47,203 nt of DNA from UBA7488 sp964414185 (GTDB taxonomy: Bacteria; Pseudomonadota; Alphaproteobacteria; CAAHEQ01; UBA3637). This document shows positions 16,914 through 25,195 of this stretch, piece by piece. The notes below the pieces were generated by a model, which was given only the letters and a program-made list of their open reading frames with translations, had not been told where the DNA came from and did no database searches. The first letter of the stretch is position 1; the number at the start of each line of letters is the position of its first letter. The translations under genes were made by a program, and so were the position numbers. The DNA is taken from contig CAYPVK010000011.1 of NCBI GenBank assembly GCA_964414185.1, positions 1 to 47,203 of the forward strand, read 5' to 3'.

Positions 16914-18209
16914 TCAACTTTTATTTTTCTTGCGCCTTAAACCGTTCCAATAATCCAAACGTTTTTTGATTTCGCGTTCAAAACCGCGTTCGAACGGCTT
17001 GTAAAACACTTCCCTTTGCATGCCGTCGGGAAAATAATTTTGCCCCGAAAAGCCGTCCTCGGTATCCGGGTCGTATTGATACCCCGCGCCATATCCCAAT
17101 TCGCTCATCAATTTCGTCGGCGCATTTAAAATATGCATCGGCGGCATCTTTGTCGCCGTTTGTTTGGCTGTTTTTTGCACATTTTTCCAAGCACGGTAAA
17201 CGCCGATGGATTTCGGTGCCGTCGCCAAATACACAACCAAACCCGCCACCGCCAAATCCCCTTCGGGTGATCCGAGACGTTCATAGGAATTCCAAGCCGA
17301 CACGGCTTGCACCAAAGCTTGCGGATCGGCCATACCGACATCTTCGGAAGCAAATCTTGTCAAGCGGCGCAAAATATATTTAATGTCTTCCCCGCCCCCA
17401 ATCATCCGCGCCAACCAATAAAGCGCCGCATCGACATCCGACCCGCGCAATGATTTATGCAAAGCGGAAACCAAATTATAGTGCCCTTCTCCCGATTTGT
17501 CATAATTGGGCAAACGCCGTTGCAACAGATTTTGCAATTCGTCAATATCCAAAATTTCATTTTCTCCGGCCGAATCGTAAACCGCTTCCATTAAATTAAT
17601 GAAATATCGCCCGTCCCCGTCCGCCAAATTTTTTAAAAACGTCCGTCCGACATCATCAATCGGCAATGTACGGCCGATTAAATTTTCCGCGCGCGCCATA
17701 ATAGCATCCAACGCTTCATCGCCCAGACGGTTTAACACAAACGTTTTGGTACGCGACAATAAAGCGGAATTAAGTTCAAACGACGGGTTTTCGGTTGTCG
17801 CGCCGACCAATACGACGGTACCGTCTTCGACATACGGCAAAAAGCCGTCTTGTTGAGCGCGATTAAAACGGTGAATTTCATCGACAAACAATAAAGTTCC
17901 TTTGCCGATACGGCGGCGGTTTTGGGCTTCGACAAAAACTTTACGCAAATCGGCAACGCCCGAAAAAACCGCAGAAACTTGTTCAAAATGCATATTCGTC
18001 GCATCAGCCAACAACCTTGCAATCGTTGTTTTGCCCGTCCCCGGGGGCCCCCAAAGCAAAAAGGATGTAATTTTTCCCGACTTAATCATACGCATTAACG
18101 GCGCTTTTTCGGCCAATAAATGGTCTTGCCCAACCACCTCGGAAAGTGTCGTCGGGCGCAGCCTGTCGGCCAGCGGTTTGTCGGTTGAATTTTCAAATAA
18201 ACTTTTCAT
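16914..18209 (-). CDS. rarA: Replication-associated recombination protein A (AAA+ ATPase)
   Basis: 431 residues from the ATG at 18209 (MKSLFENSTDKPLADRLRP). This start is chosen by family alignment; no good ribosome site is visible, and ATG codons further upstream are possible. It carries Walker A LLWGPPGTGKTTIARLLA, Walker B LLFVDEIHRFN and sensor GATTENPSFELN. The C-terminal MgsA/RarA domain includes DVDAALYWLARMIGGGED. RarA acts at stalled replication forks and single-strand gaps. It is the first gene of rarA-rluC-asmA. Confidence 0.93.
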   Translation of the reverse strand: MKSLFENSTDKPLADRLRPTTLSEVVGQDHLLAEKAPLMRMIKSGKITSFLLWGPPGTGKTTIARLLADATNMHFEQVSAVFSGVADLRKVFVEAQNRRRIGKGTLLFVDEIHRFNRAQQDGFLPYVEDGTVVLVGATTENPSFELNSALLSRTKTFVLNRLGDEALDAIMARAENLIGRTLPIDDVGRTFLKNLADGDGRYFINLMEAVYDSAGENEILDIDELQNLLQRRLPNYDKSGEGHYNLVSALHKSLRGSDVDAALYWLARMIGGGEDIKYILRRLTRFASEDVGMADPQALVQAVSAWNSYERLGSPEGDLAVAGLVVYLATAPKSIGVYRAWKNVQKTAKQTATKMPPMHILNAPTKLMSELGYGAGYQYDPDTEDGFSGQNYFPDGMQREVFYKPFERGFEREIKKRLDYWNGLRRKKNKS

Positions 18210-18394
18210 ACAAGTGTTATAGAACATTTTCAGGTAAAAAACAACGGGAAATTCCGAAACGGCACACAATTTGATGTTATGGAGCGTTTAAAGCCGTTAA
18301 AACTTTATGAAAACGGCTTGCCTTTTTTTTATCCGACATATCGGCTTGCAAATTGATATTGAAATTCGACATTTCAACCGATATAAAACAAAGA

Positions 18395-18423
18395 TGCCCG
18401 CAGATTTTTTTAAACCGCGGGCA
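18395..18423 (-). terminator. Terminator-like hairpin after mscL
   Basis: TGCCCGC/GCGGGCA stem with a long AT loop. T-rich DNA follows on the minus strand, 30 bases after the mscL stop. Confidence 0.5.
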
Positions 18424-18453
18424 ATCCGTTTTTGCATTTTTTATGTTTCAAAT

Positions 18454-19011
18454 TTATTTTTTAAGTTTTTTAAAAAGCTTACTTGCAGATTTTTTGGGTT
18501 TTCCCACTGTTTTGGCCGGTGTCGCAACTTCTTTTACGGCCGGCAAATCAGCCGTACAAGCGGGACATTTTGTCGCTTTCAACGGAATTACGGTACAACA
18601 AAAGGGGCATGCCTTTGTTGTCGGGACGCTTTCAACTTCGGTATGTCTGTCCAATTTTTCTTGCAATGTATTCATGGCCTTAATCAACATAAACACGGCA
18701 AACGCAACGATGATAAAACTGATAACTGCATTTAAAAATGCCCCGACATTCATCGTAACGGCACCGGCTTGTTGAGCGGCATCCAACGATACATACGGAC
18801 TGTGTGTTTCGGCACCGTCTTTAAGCACGAAAAACAAATTGGCAAAATCCACTTTGCCGAGCAACAATCCGATGGGCGGCATAATAACGTCTTTAACCAA
18901 CGAATCGACAATTTTGCTGAACGCAGCCCCGATAATGATACCGACGGCCATGTCCATCACATTACCGCGCATCGCAAACTTTTTAAATTCCAATAAAATA
19001 TTTTTTATCAT
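18454..19011 (-). CDS. mscL: Large-conductance mechanosensitive channel with C-terminal zinc-ribbon-like tail
   Basis: 185 residues. The MscL core is MIKNILLEFKKFAMRGNVMD, first membrane helix VGIIIGAAFSKIVDSLV (the pore constriction), DVIMPPIG, and second helix at 92-112. After the usual cytoplasmic bundle helix (~113-125), an extra tail holds CPFC (135-138) and CPAC (149-152), a probable zinc ribbon, then a Lys/Ala-rich end. MscL opens under membrane tension to release osmolytes. The zinc-ribbon extension occurs in some other MscL proteins, but its role is unclear. It lies 50 bases behind the dCMP deaminase gene. Confidence 0.95.
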   Translation of the reverse strand: MIKNILLEFKKFAMRGNVMDMAVGIIIGAAFSKIVDSLVKDVIMPPIGLLLGKVDFANLFFVLKDGAETHSPYVSLDAAQQAGAVTMNVGAFLNAVISFIIVAFAVFMLIKAMNTLQEKLDRHTEVESVPTTKACPFCCTVIPLKATKCPACTADLPAVKEVATPAKTVGKPKKSASKLFKKLKK

Positions 19012-19060
19012 ATCAATACTCCTGTTTTACTTAATATACTTCATATGGGAAAGAGCCGTG

Positions 19061-19555
19061 TTATTTGCCCTCATAGTTTAAAACTTCATCATGGATGTAA
19101 ACCACCTCAACTCCTGCATTTTTAAGCATTTCTTCGCCTTCGCCGCCGATTTTATAGCGGTATTCGGCCACAACGCGTTTAATACCCACCGTAATCAACA
19201 ACATCGCGCAAACGCGGCATGGTGCCAATTTGCAATAAATGGTTGCTCCGTCGATTGATACACCCCGTTTGGCCGCTTGACAAATGGCATTTTGTTCGGC
19301 ATGAATGGTACGCACGCAATGTTCGGTAACAGTGCCGTCTTCATGCGTCATTTTTTTCAACATATGCCCCGCTTCATCGCAATGGGGCAATCCCGGAGGC
19401 GATCCGACATAACCCGAAGCAATGATTTGATGATCTTTGACAATTACGCATGCTGTCCGTCCGCGTGCACATGTCGCCCGTTTGGCAAGCGCATGCATGA
19501 CTTCCAAAAAATAATCGTCCCATGACGGACGCACATAAGGGGTTTCTTCGGCCAT
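19061..19555 (-). CDS. dCMP/cytidine deaminase family protein
   Basis: 164 residues. Zinc and catalytic motifs are HAEQNAI (His 85, Glu 87) and PCRVC (Cys 113 and 116). The N-terminal SWDDYFLEVMHALAKRATCARG, with additional Cys residues, and GYVGSPPGLPHCDEAGH are typical of dCMP deaminase/ComEB, which makes dUMP for dTMP synthesis. AAGGAG stands before the ATG. It is probably cotranscribed with mscL. Confidence 0.9.
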   Translation of the reverse strand: MAEETPYVRPSWDDYFLEVMHALAKRATCARGRTACVIVKDHQIIASGYVGSPPGLPHCDEAGHMLKKMTHEDGTVTEHCVRTIHAEQNAICQAAKRGVSIDGATIYCKLAPCRVCAMLLITVGIKRVVAEYRYKIGGEGEEMLKNAGVEVVYIHDEVLNYEGK

Positions 19556-19696
19556 TTTTTTGCTCCTTTATTAAAAAAGCAACCTTATTTAAAAGGGCTT
19601 TGTGAAATTTGCGCAATCGGATTTTAGCATATGAAAAAAAAATTACAATGAAAAAATTTTCATCCGCTTTCCGTTTAAATTTTTGGCATCGATTTT

Positions 19697-20017
19697 TTAT
19701 TCCTTTTGCAACCGATAAATATTTTCATTGTCCGAACAATACGTTTCATTATCTTTGCAAAGCATTGATTTTATTTCAAAACATTTATTATCCAAAACAC
19801 GCAGTTTATACCTGTCTTTGGAATTCAATTTATAATAAATATCGTTTTTAATCGGAATCAAATAATCCGACGAATTGCCGTTTTGCAAATGATAAGCCTT
19901 GGCATTAATAATTTTTTTTATAACCGGCCGCGGGACAAAGCTGCCGTTGGCGGTTTTTACAAATTCACCGCTGACGCCCGCATATTTGTCAAGCTGCTTT
20001 ATGCGGACAGTAGCCGT
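19697..20017 (-). pseudogene. C-terminal gene remnant without a start codon
   Basis: The minus strand is open from a stop at 20018-20020 down to the stop at 19697: 106 residues with good protein character (for example KQLDKYAGVSGEFVKTANGS, then a Tyr/Asn/Asp-rich part with three Cys). There is no ATG or GTG in frame; the only start-like codon is a TTG at 19888. The upstream 150 bases are low-complexity AT. It looks like the tail of a longer secreted or surface protein whose front has been lost, possibly pseudopilin-like, but that is a guess. Confidence 0.4.
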
Positions 20018-20128
20018 TTACTATACCGCGGCGATTTTTTTTACGCAAGAAAAAGTTAAAATTTTTAAAGAGCTTAGATAAAAAAATCAAAAAATTGCAA
20101 TTTTTTTTATTTTTTTTGAAAATTTCTC

Positions 20129-20157
20129 TTGCAATTAAAAAAAAAATATGGCATAAA
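20129..20157 (+). promoter_or_regulatory. Promoter of tRNA-Gly
   Basis: TTGCAA (20129-20134), 17-base spacer, CATAAA (20152-20157), 19 bases before the tRNA. Confidence 0.55.
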
Positions 20158-20176
20158 GTGTTTCGTTGATAACGAT

Positions 20177-20251
20177 GCGGGCGTAGCTCAGGGGTAGAGC
20201 GCAACCTTGCCAAGGTTGATGTCGAGGGTTCGAATCCCTTCACCCGCTCCA
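20177..20251 (+). tRNA. tRNA-Gly (GCC)
   Basis: 75 nt with encoded CCA. The anticodon loop CTTGCCAAG gives GCC; the D-arm GCTCAGGGGTAGAGC and T-arm GAGGGTTCGAATCCCTT are intact. In the acceptor stem GCGGGCG faces CACCCGC, leaving a C-A mismatch at the sixth pair, where U-A would be expected. Confidence 0.97.
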
Positions 20252-20257
20252 ATTATA

Positions 20258-20283
20258 AAACCGGCCTTTAGGGTCGGTTTTTT
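20258..20283 (+). terminator. Terminator of tRNA-Gly
   Basis: AAACCGGCC/GGTCGGTTT stem (one G-U pair) running into a T-run. Confidence 0.85.
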
Positions 20284-20291
20284 GTATATCG

Positions 20292-20319
20292 AAAAAGCCC
20301 GTATAAAAACACGGACTTT
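20292..20319 (-). terminator. Terminator of perR-rbr
   Basis: Minus strand: AAAGTCCGT/ACGGGCTTT stem with one G-U pair, followed by five T, 45 bases after the rbr stop. Confidence 0.7.
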
Positions 20320-20363
20320 AAGCGATGGAAATCTTAAAAATTCCCTATCCGAATCGTTTAAAA

Positions 20364-20909
20364 TTAATAATTTTCGGCGCGGATTTGGAAATATGATTTC
20401 GGATGAGCGCAAACGGGGCAAACTTCCGGAGCCTTTTTACCGATAACGATATGGCCACAGTTGGCACATTGCCAAATTGTATCGCCTTCACGTGAAAAAA
20501 CAAGCCCGTCTTTGATATTCGCCAATAATTTGCGATATCTTTCTTCGTGTTCTTTTTCGATTTTTCCGACCATTTCAAACAGGTGAGCGATTTTGTCAAA
20601 ACCTTCCTCTTTAGCGGTTTTGGCAAAATTATCATACATATCCGTCCATTCATAATTTTCGCCGTCGGCGGCATCGGCAAGGTTTGTCATTGTATCGGGA
20701 ATTTCGCCGTCATGGAGCAATTTAAACCAAATTTTAGCGTGTTCTTTTTCATTATTCGCCGTTTCTTCGAACAAACTGGCAATTTGAACATAGCCTTCTT
20801 TTTTGGCTTTTGCGGCATAATAGGTATATTTATTACGTGCTTGGGATTCGCCGGCAAAGGCAGCCCATAAGTTGTTTTCCGTTTTTGAACCTTTTAAATC
20901 TTTTGTCAT
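20364..20909 (-). CDS. rbr: Rubrerythrin
   Basis: 181 residues. A four-helix diiron domain carries the ligand motifs AGESQARNKY, ANNEKEHAKIWF and GKIEKEHEERY. The C-terminal rubredoxin-like domain has CANCGH and CPVCAHPKSYF. Rubrerythrin reduces hydrogen peroxide in anaerobes and microaerophiles using rubredoxin-type electron transfer. It follows perR with a 4-base gap, so peroxide control by PerR is likely. Its presence argues for a low-oxygen niche. Confidence 0.96.
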   Translation of the reverse strand: MTKDLKGSKTENNLWAAFAGESQARNKYTYYAAKAKKEGYVQIASLFEETANNEKEHAKIWFKLLHDGEIPDTMTNLADAADGENYEWTDMYDNFAKTAKEEGFDKIAHLFEMVGKIEKEHEERYRKLLANIKDGLVFSREGDTIWQCANCGHIVIGKKAPEVCPVCAHPKSYFQIRAENY

Positions 20910-20913
20910 TTTT

Positions 20914-21303
20914 TCAGTCTTCCATTTGTTGTTTGTTGTTACAATCGGCGCACAGGCCGTTAAAAATGAGCGTATGGCTTTGTGTTATAAAACCGTCAGC
21001 TCCGCGAATTAAATCCAATTCTTCTCTGTATGGCAAATCCATATCAAAAACACGGCTACAAGCATTACACTTGCAATGATAATGATGGCAGGTTGTGTGG
21101 TCATAATGGTCGGGACCGTCGGGCATTTTAAGTTGTAAAATTTGTCCGTCCGCCGCCATTTGCGACAAATTTCTGTACACCGTACCTTTACTGATTTGAG
21201 GATAATTTAAAATAATATGCGCATAAATATCATCGGCCGTCGGATGATGCAATGTTTGCAACGCCTTAAATATCATAGCTTTTTGAAAAGTATTGCGCTT
21301 CAT
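20914..21303 (-). CDS. perR: Fur/PerR family transcriptional repressor
   Basis: 129 residues. A winged-helix DNA-binding half (RNTFQKAMIFKALQTLHHPTADDIYAHI, then ISKGTVYRNLSQM) is followed by the metal-binding dimerisation half with HTTCHHYHCKCNAC and a terminal CADC pair for structural zinc. Cotranscription with rubrerythrin and its short size favour PerR over Fur. AAGGAATAAT precedes the ATG. A perfect 15-base inverted repeat covers its -10 element (21333-21347), implying autoregulation. Confidence 0.88.
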   Translation of the reverse strand: MKRNTFQKAMIFKALQTLHHPTADDIYAHIILNYPQISKGTVYRNLSQMAADGQILQLKMPDGPDHYDHTTCHHYHCKCNACSRVFDMDLPYREELDLIRGADGFITQSHTLIFNGLCADCNNKQQMED

Positions 21304-21332
21304 ATTATTCCTTATCAGTAATCATTATTAAT

Positions 21333-21347
21333 TAGTATAATATACTA
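21333..21347. promoter_or_regulatory. Probable PerR operator
   Basis: Perfect inverted repeat TAGTATA-A-TATACTA overlapping the -10 box of the perR promoter. Size and position fit a Fur-family box (7-1-7). Confidence 0.7.
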
Positions 21348-21365
21348 TCATATATCATTTGTCAA
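21337..21365 (-). promoter_or_regulatory. Promoter of perR-rbr
   Basis: Minus strand: TTGACA (21365-21360), 17-base spacer, TATTAT (21342-21337). Confidence 0.8.
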
Positions 21366-21486
21366 CACTTATTTTAAATATTTTTTTAAAAACATCATTT
21401 CGGACGATGCATTCGGTAATTTTAAAATTTACGTTAAGCGGGAAAAATGCGATCAAAAAATTATAATCGCCTTTTGTCAAATTACC

Positions 21487-22743
21487 TTAACGCCCGGCAT
21501 TCATATTGCGGTAAACATAAATGTTCCCTTGTTTTTCAACGGCTCCCGAACGGGCAGCGCGGTTAAAATGTTTCAATAAACCGCCGGAAGGTGAAAATGC
21601 CTTTGTTTCAATTTTATTTTTGTTGGCAATATAAATTTTACATGCATCTTCATAGGAAGGGTTATATTTTGATTGTACCGTGCGCAAAAAGCCTTTATCG
21701 GTTTTTTTTAAGAAATTTTGTTCGGGACGTAAGAAAACATCCTTTGATACATGGTATTTTTGAGCCAACTTTGAAAAAATATAATCAACCACTTTATCGT
21801 TTGATTGCACCGCAAAAGTTTGTCCGCTTTCGACATATCCCGCAACCGTTGAAGCGGTAAAAGACATATATTTTTCGTTCCATGCCGTATCTTTACCGCT
21901 TAACAAATAAGCCATATATTTGCCCCCTGCCAAAGAAGCCGCTGCATCTTGCACGGCCGTTTCGTCCATTTTCGAAAATTTGGCCTTAATTTGATTACGG
22001 CTTTGGCGAAACATTTTATCGTATGCATCTTGAGCAATTTGTTCGTTTGCATCGGACCATTTTACGGTTTGCCCCGTGCGCGTTTTTTCTCGTTCGGCCA
22101 AAGTATGAAAAACACTTTGGTGCATGACTTTCGAATCCGCCTCAACCGCCATTTTAACGGCAATATATTTACCGGCGTCAACATAGGCGGGCAACGGATT
22201 TAATATGCCTTGCACACTTTGCTTGCCATGATTGAGTTCATGCGCGACCCGAGCGGCAATTTCCGCCGTGCTTTGCTTATCAACATGGCCGGGGAATAAA
22301 TACATGGCATTTTCATCGGATACGTAAAACGCCGTTCCCGATGCGGAATTAACATATTCATATGTCAACGCGTTTTTTATTTTCAAACCGTCGGGAATAT
22401 TATCGGCCAAAACGCGGACATATTCTTGGTCGATTGAAAACAATTGTTCAAGAGCGCCGGTAATTTTAGCCGTTTGAGTTTCATTAAAATCTTCAATATT
22501 TTTTTTGAGTATTTCCACACGCCCGATGCGTTGTTCGGGGGTCAACGCCCTTAATTCGGGCGGTGTTTCAAGCGTAAAGGCTTTATCTTGGACGGATGTT
22601 AATATAATTTTTGATGCCGGCGCCGCATTCATCGGCAATGTTGCCGCGTTATCGGGCATCGGTTGCATAACCGAACAGGAAGCAAGGAATCCCGATGCCA
22701 TAACGGATGTCAGCAACAACGCCTTTTTCAAACGATTGTTCAT
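21487..22743 (-). CDS. Lipoprotein with HExxH metallopeptidase-like motif
   Basis: 418 residues from the second ATG (22743); the first ATG, at 22758, lies within a few bases of the expected transcription start and has no ribosome site, whereas AAAGG precedes the second. The N-terminus is a lipoprotein signal (KKALLLTSVMASGFLASC; lipobox Cys at 23). AARVAHELNHGKQS near residues 165-178 gives a zinc-binding HELNH motif. The rest is mostly helical, with YMSFTASTVAGYVESGQTF and a basic C-terminus. It resembles the uncharacterised putative metallopeptidase domain DUF6782; protease activity is inferred from the motif only. It is monocistronic behind its own promoter. Confidence 0.7.
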   Translation of the reverse strand: MNNRLKKALLLTSVMASGFLASCSVMQPMPDNAATLPMNAAPASKIILTSVQDKAFTLETPPELRALTPEQRIGRVEILKKNIEDFNETQTAKITGALEQLFSIDQEYVRVLADNIPDGLKIKNALTYEYVNSASGTAFYVSDENAMYLFPGHVDKQSTAEIAARVAHELNHGKQSVQGILNPLPAYVDAGKYIAVKMAVEADSKVMHQSVFHTLAEREKTRTGQTVKWSDANEQIAQDAYDKMFRQSRNQIKAKFSKMDETAVQDAAASLAGGKYMAYLLSGKDTAWNEKYMSFTASTVAGYVESGQTFAVQSNDKVVDYIFSKLAQKYHVSKDVFLRPEQNFLKKTDKGFLRTVQSKYNPSYEDACKIYIANKNKIETKAFSPSGGLLKHFNRAARSGAVEKQGNIYVYRNMNAGR

Positions 22744-22768
22744 TTTTGCGCCTTTCATTTTTTTGTCA

Positions 22769-22797
22769 ATTATATCATTTTTTTATACTTGCGGCAA
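22769..22797 (-). promoter_or_regulatory. Promoter of the lipoprotein gene
   Basis: Minus strand: TTGCCG (22797-22792), 17-base spacer, TATAAT (22774-22769). Confidence 0.7.
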
Positions 22798-22888
22798 GAA
22801 AAAAATAAAAAAAGCAATCCGAAAGCCGGCAACGAAAATTTACCGGACATAAGCAATCAAATCGGCACAATCGCTCTTGATACGAAAA

Positions 22889-24022
22889 CTAATCCAACTT
22901 TTTATTAAAAAACCAACCGGCAAAGCTGAGCGTCATTACGGCGATAATTGCCAACGGAATAATATTTTGCATAATTAACGCAAAACCGATATCTTTCAAA
23001 TAAATACCTTTGGTTAAAGTAAAAAAGTACGTCAGCGGGTTAATATAATCGATTTTTTGCACTATTGGGGGCATATTTTCAATCGGCGTGATATAGCCTG
23101 ACAACAAAAATGTCGGCGCGATAAAAACAAATACGCCCAAAATGGCTTGTTGTTGTGTTTGACACAATGTCGAAATAAACAATCCGATACCGCAAATTGC
23201 CAAAATAAACACCGTCAAACACAAATAAAGTGTAATAATCGACCCTTCAATCGGAATATGGAAAAACACAACGGCCGCAATGACCATAATCGTAACATCC
23301 ATCAACGTAATCAACACGGCGGGCACAGTTTTGCCGATTAAAATTTCCGACGATTTAAGCGGTGATACGATAATTTGGTCAAATGTTCCGAGTTCTTTTT
23401 CTTGAGCCACCGCCAACGCAGTAATTGCCAAAGCCATAATCATCGCCAGTACGCCCGTCAACGCAATAACAATAAACCATTGATAATCCAAATTCGGGTT
23501 AAACCAATTTCGGATTTGTACGGTTATCGGTATTTTCGGTATATTGACACCGTTAATTTCATATTGGAACGTGTTGACAATTTGCATAGCATAACCGTTC
23601 ACGATTTGCGCGGCATTGGATTTGCGTCCGTCCAAAATAAATTGCACGGTTGCAGGTTTGCCCGCATAAATGTTTTTGGAAAAATCTTGGGGAATTGTCA
23701 CGGCTATATACGCCTTTTGCCGGTCAATCAATTGTGTCAAATCATGCGGGTTGTCAACATGCAAAACGTTTTCAACCGTCGGCGTATTTTTGAATTTATC
23801 GGTCAAAGCCCTTGATATTTCGGTGTTGTCTTTATCATAAATAATCATTGAAATATTTTTAATTTCAAGCGTGGCCGTAAATGAAAACAAGCCCAACTGA
23901 ATCAGCGGCGGCGCAATAATCATCACGCGATTTTTCGGGTCTGACCAAATGATTTGCAATTCTTTGATAATCAACGCTTTGATATAACTGAAACGTTTAA
24001 AAAAAGTTTTAAAAAAATTCAT
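22889..24022 (-). CDS. ABC-2 type permease (YbhR-like)
   Basis: 377 residues from the ATG at 24022, preceded by AGGAG; the longer frame overlaps the upstream gene. The layout is one N-terminal membrane helix, a ~140-residue periplasmic loop with FSKNIYAGKPATVQFILDG, then five helices including QEKELGTFDQIIVSPL and the LLSGYITPIENMPPIVQ signature of ABC-2 exporters. It pairs with the permease encoded just upstream (ATGA overlap) to form a heterodimeric channel powered by the duplicated ATPase. By family resemblance (YbhFSR/YhiH type) it exports drugs or other hydrophobic compounds. Confidence 0.9.
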   Translation of the reverse strand: MNFFKTFFKRFSYIKALIIKELQIIWSDPKNRVMIIAPPLIQLGLFSFTATLEIKNISMIIYDKDNTEISRALTDKFKNTPTVENVLHVDNPHDLTQLIDRQKAYIAVTIPQDFSKNIYAGKPATVQFILDGRKSNAAQIVNGYAMQIVNTFQYEINGVNIPKIPITVQIRNWFNPNLDYQWFIVIALTGVLAMIMALAITALAVAQEKELGTFDQIIVSPLKSSEILIGKTVPAVLITLMDVTIMVIAAVVFFHIPIEGSIITLYLCLTVFILAICGIGLFISTLCQTQQQAILGVFVFIAPTFLLSGYITPIENMPPIVQKIDYINPLTYFFTLTKGIYLKDIGFALIMQNIIPLAIIAVMTLSFAGWFFNKKLD

Positions 24023-25131
24023 TTCAAACGCTCCTTTGTCAAACGGTAAACAATCCCGAAAACAATCAATGCGAAAATCAACATAAAGATGCCTTGCGGG
24101 ATAATGACCGACCAAATATTGCCCGCCATATACAAATTGTTGATGGTCGTCGTAAAATACCGTGCCGGGATAAAATACGTGACCCATTGAACCGCTTTGG
24201 GCATTGACGGAATTTCAAACAAAGCACCCGATAACATGACCGCCGGCAAAAAGCCGAACATTACAGCGCTAATGGAAGCCAAAAATTGATTTTTCGTCAA
24301 TGTTGAAATAATAAACCCTTGGCCGAGCGATGTTGCGATAAACAGGCTGGACATAATAAAATAAACGATATATGACCCGCGAAACGGCACGCCGAAAAAC
24401 ATAATGCACAACACCGAACAAAAAGCGGTCGAACACATGGCCAACCCGTAATAGGCAATATATTTTGCAACAATGATGTCAAATTTGGTGGCTTGTGTCG
24501 TCAATAACGCTTCCATCGTGCCGCGTTCCCACTCTCTGGCAATAACCAACGCCGTTAACATCATACCGACCAACGTCATAATAATGGCAATGGAACTGGG
24601 CAAAATAAAATTTTTGCTTTTTAATTCCGGGTTAAACCAAACAATATTTTCAATTCCGATACCGGCGATATTGCCCACTGCTTTTTCGGTTTGAAAAATT
24701 TTTTGCCAATTCAATGCAACACCTTGGGCATAGGAGGCGACAAAAGTTGCCATGTTCGGATCGGTCGCATCGGTTAAAACCTGAATAGGTGCCGCATTGA
24801 CGCCGCTCATCAATTCTTTGGCAAAATTATTCGGGAAAACGATACCGGCCTTAATATCGCCGGCAATCAAAGCTTTGGACAACGATTCGCGGTCGGTATA
24901 GCGTGTTACGTGCAAATAATCGGTACCTTCAAAAGCACTGACCAACGAATTCATTTCTTGGCGAAAGCCGTCAATCAACAGCCCGACGCGGATTTGATTG
25001 TTGTCCAAATTGATGGCAAAGGCAAAAATCATCAACATAATGAACGGCAAAACAAAGGCTATCAAAATACTGCTGGGGTCGCGGATAATTTGAAAAAATT
25101 CTTTTTTGACAAGGGCGCGAATATTCCTCAT
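24019..25131 (-). CDS. ABC-2 type permease (YbhS-like)
   Basis: 370 residues from the ATG at 25131; GGAGG lies five bases upstream, and the GTG two codons earlier is too close to that site. Same architecture as its partner: helix 1 SSILIAFVLPFIMLMIFAFAI, a long periplasmic loop (FANELMSG-like NNFAKELMSGVNAAP), then the conserved REWERGTMEALLTTQ coupling segment and further helices. It overlaps the downstream permease start by four bases, so the two are translationally coupled. Confidence 0.9.
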   Translation of the reverse strand: MRNIRALVKKEFFQIIRDPSSILIAFVLPFIMLMIFAFAINLDNNQIRVGLLIDGFRQEMNSLVSAFEGTDYLHVTRYTDRESLSKALIAGDIKAGIVFPNNFAKELMSGVNAAPIQVLTDATDPNMATFVASYAQGVALNWQKIFQTEKAVGNIAGIGIENIVWFNPELKSKNFILPSSIAIIMTLVGMMLTALVIAREWERGTMEALLTTQATKFDIIVAKYIAYYGLAMCSTAFCSVLCIMFFGVPFRGSYIVYFIMSSLFIATSLGQGFIISTLTKNQFLASISAVMFGFLPAVMLSGALFEIPSMPKAVQWVTYFIPARYFTTTINNLYMAGNIWSVIIPQGIFMLIFALIVFGIVYRLTKERLK

Positions 25132-25195
25132 ACACACCTCCCTACCCCATTGGTGCGATTCGAAACTTTAAAATCAAAATCGAACAAAACATTTG

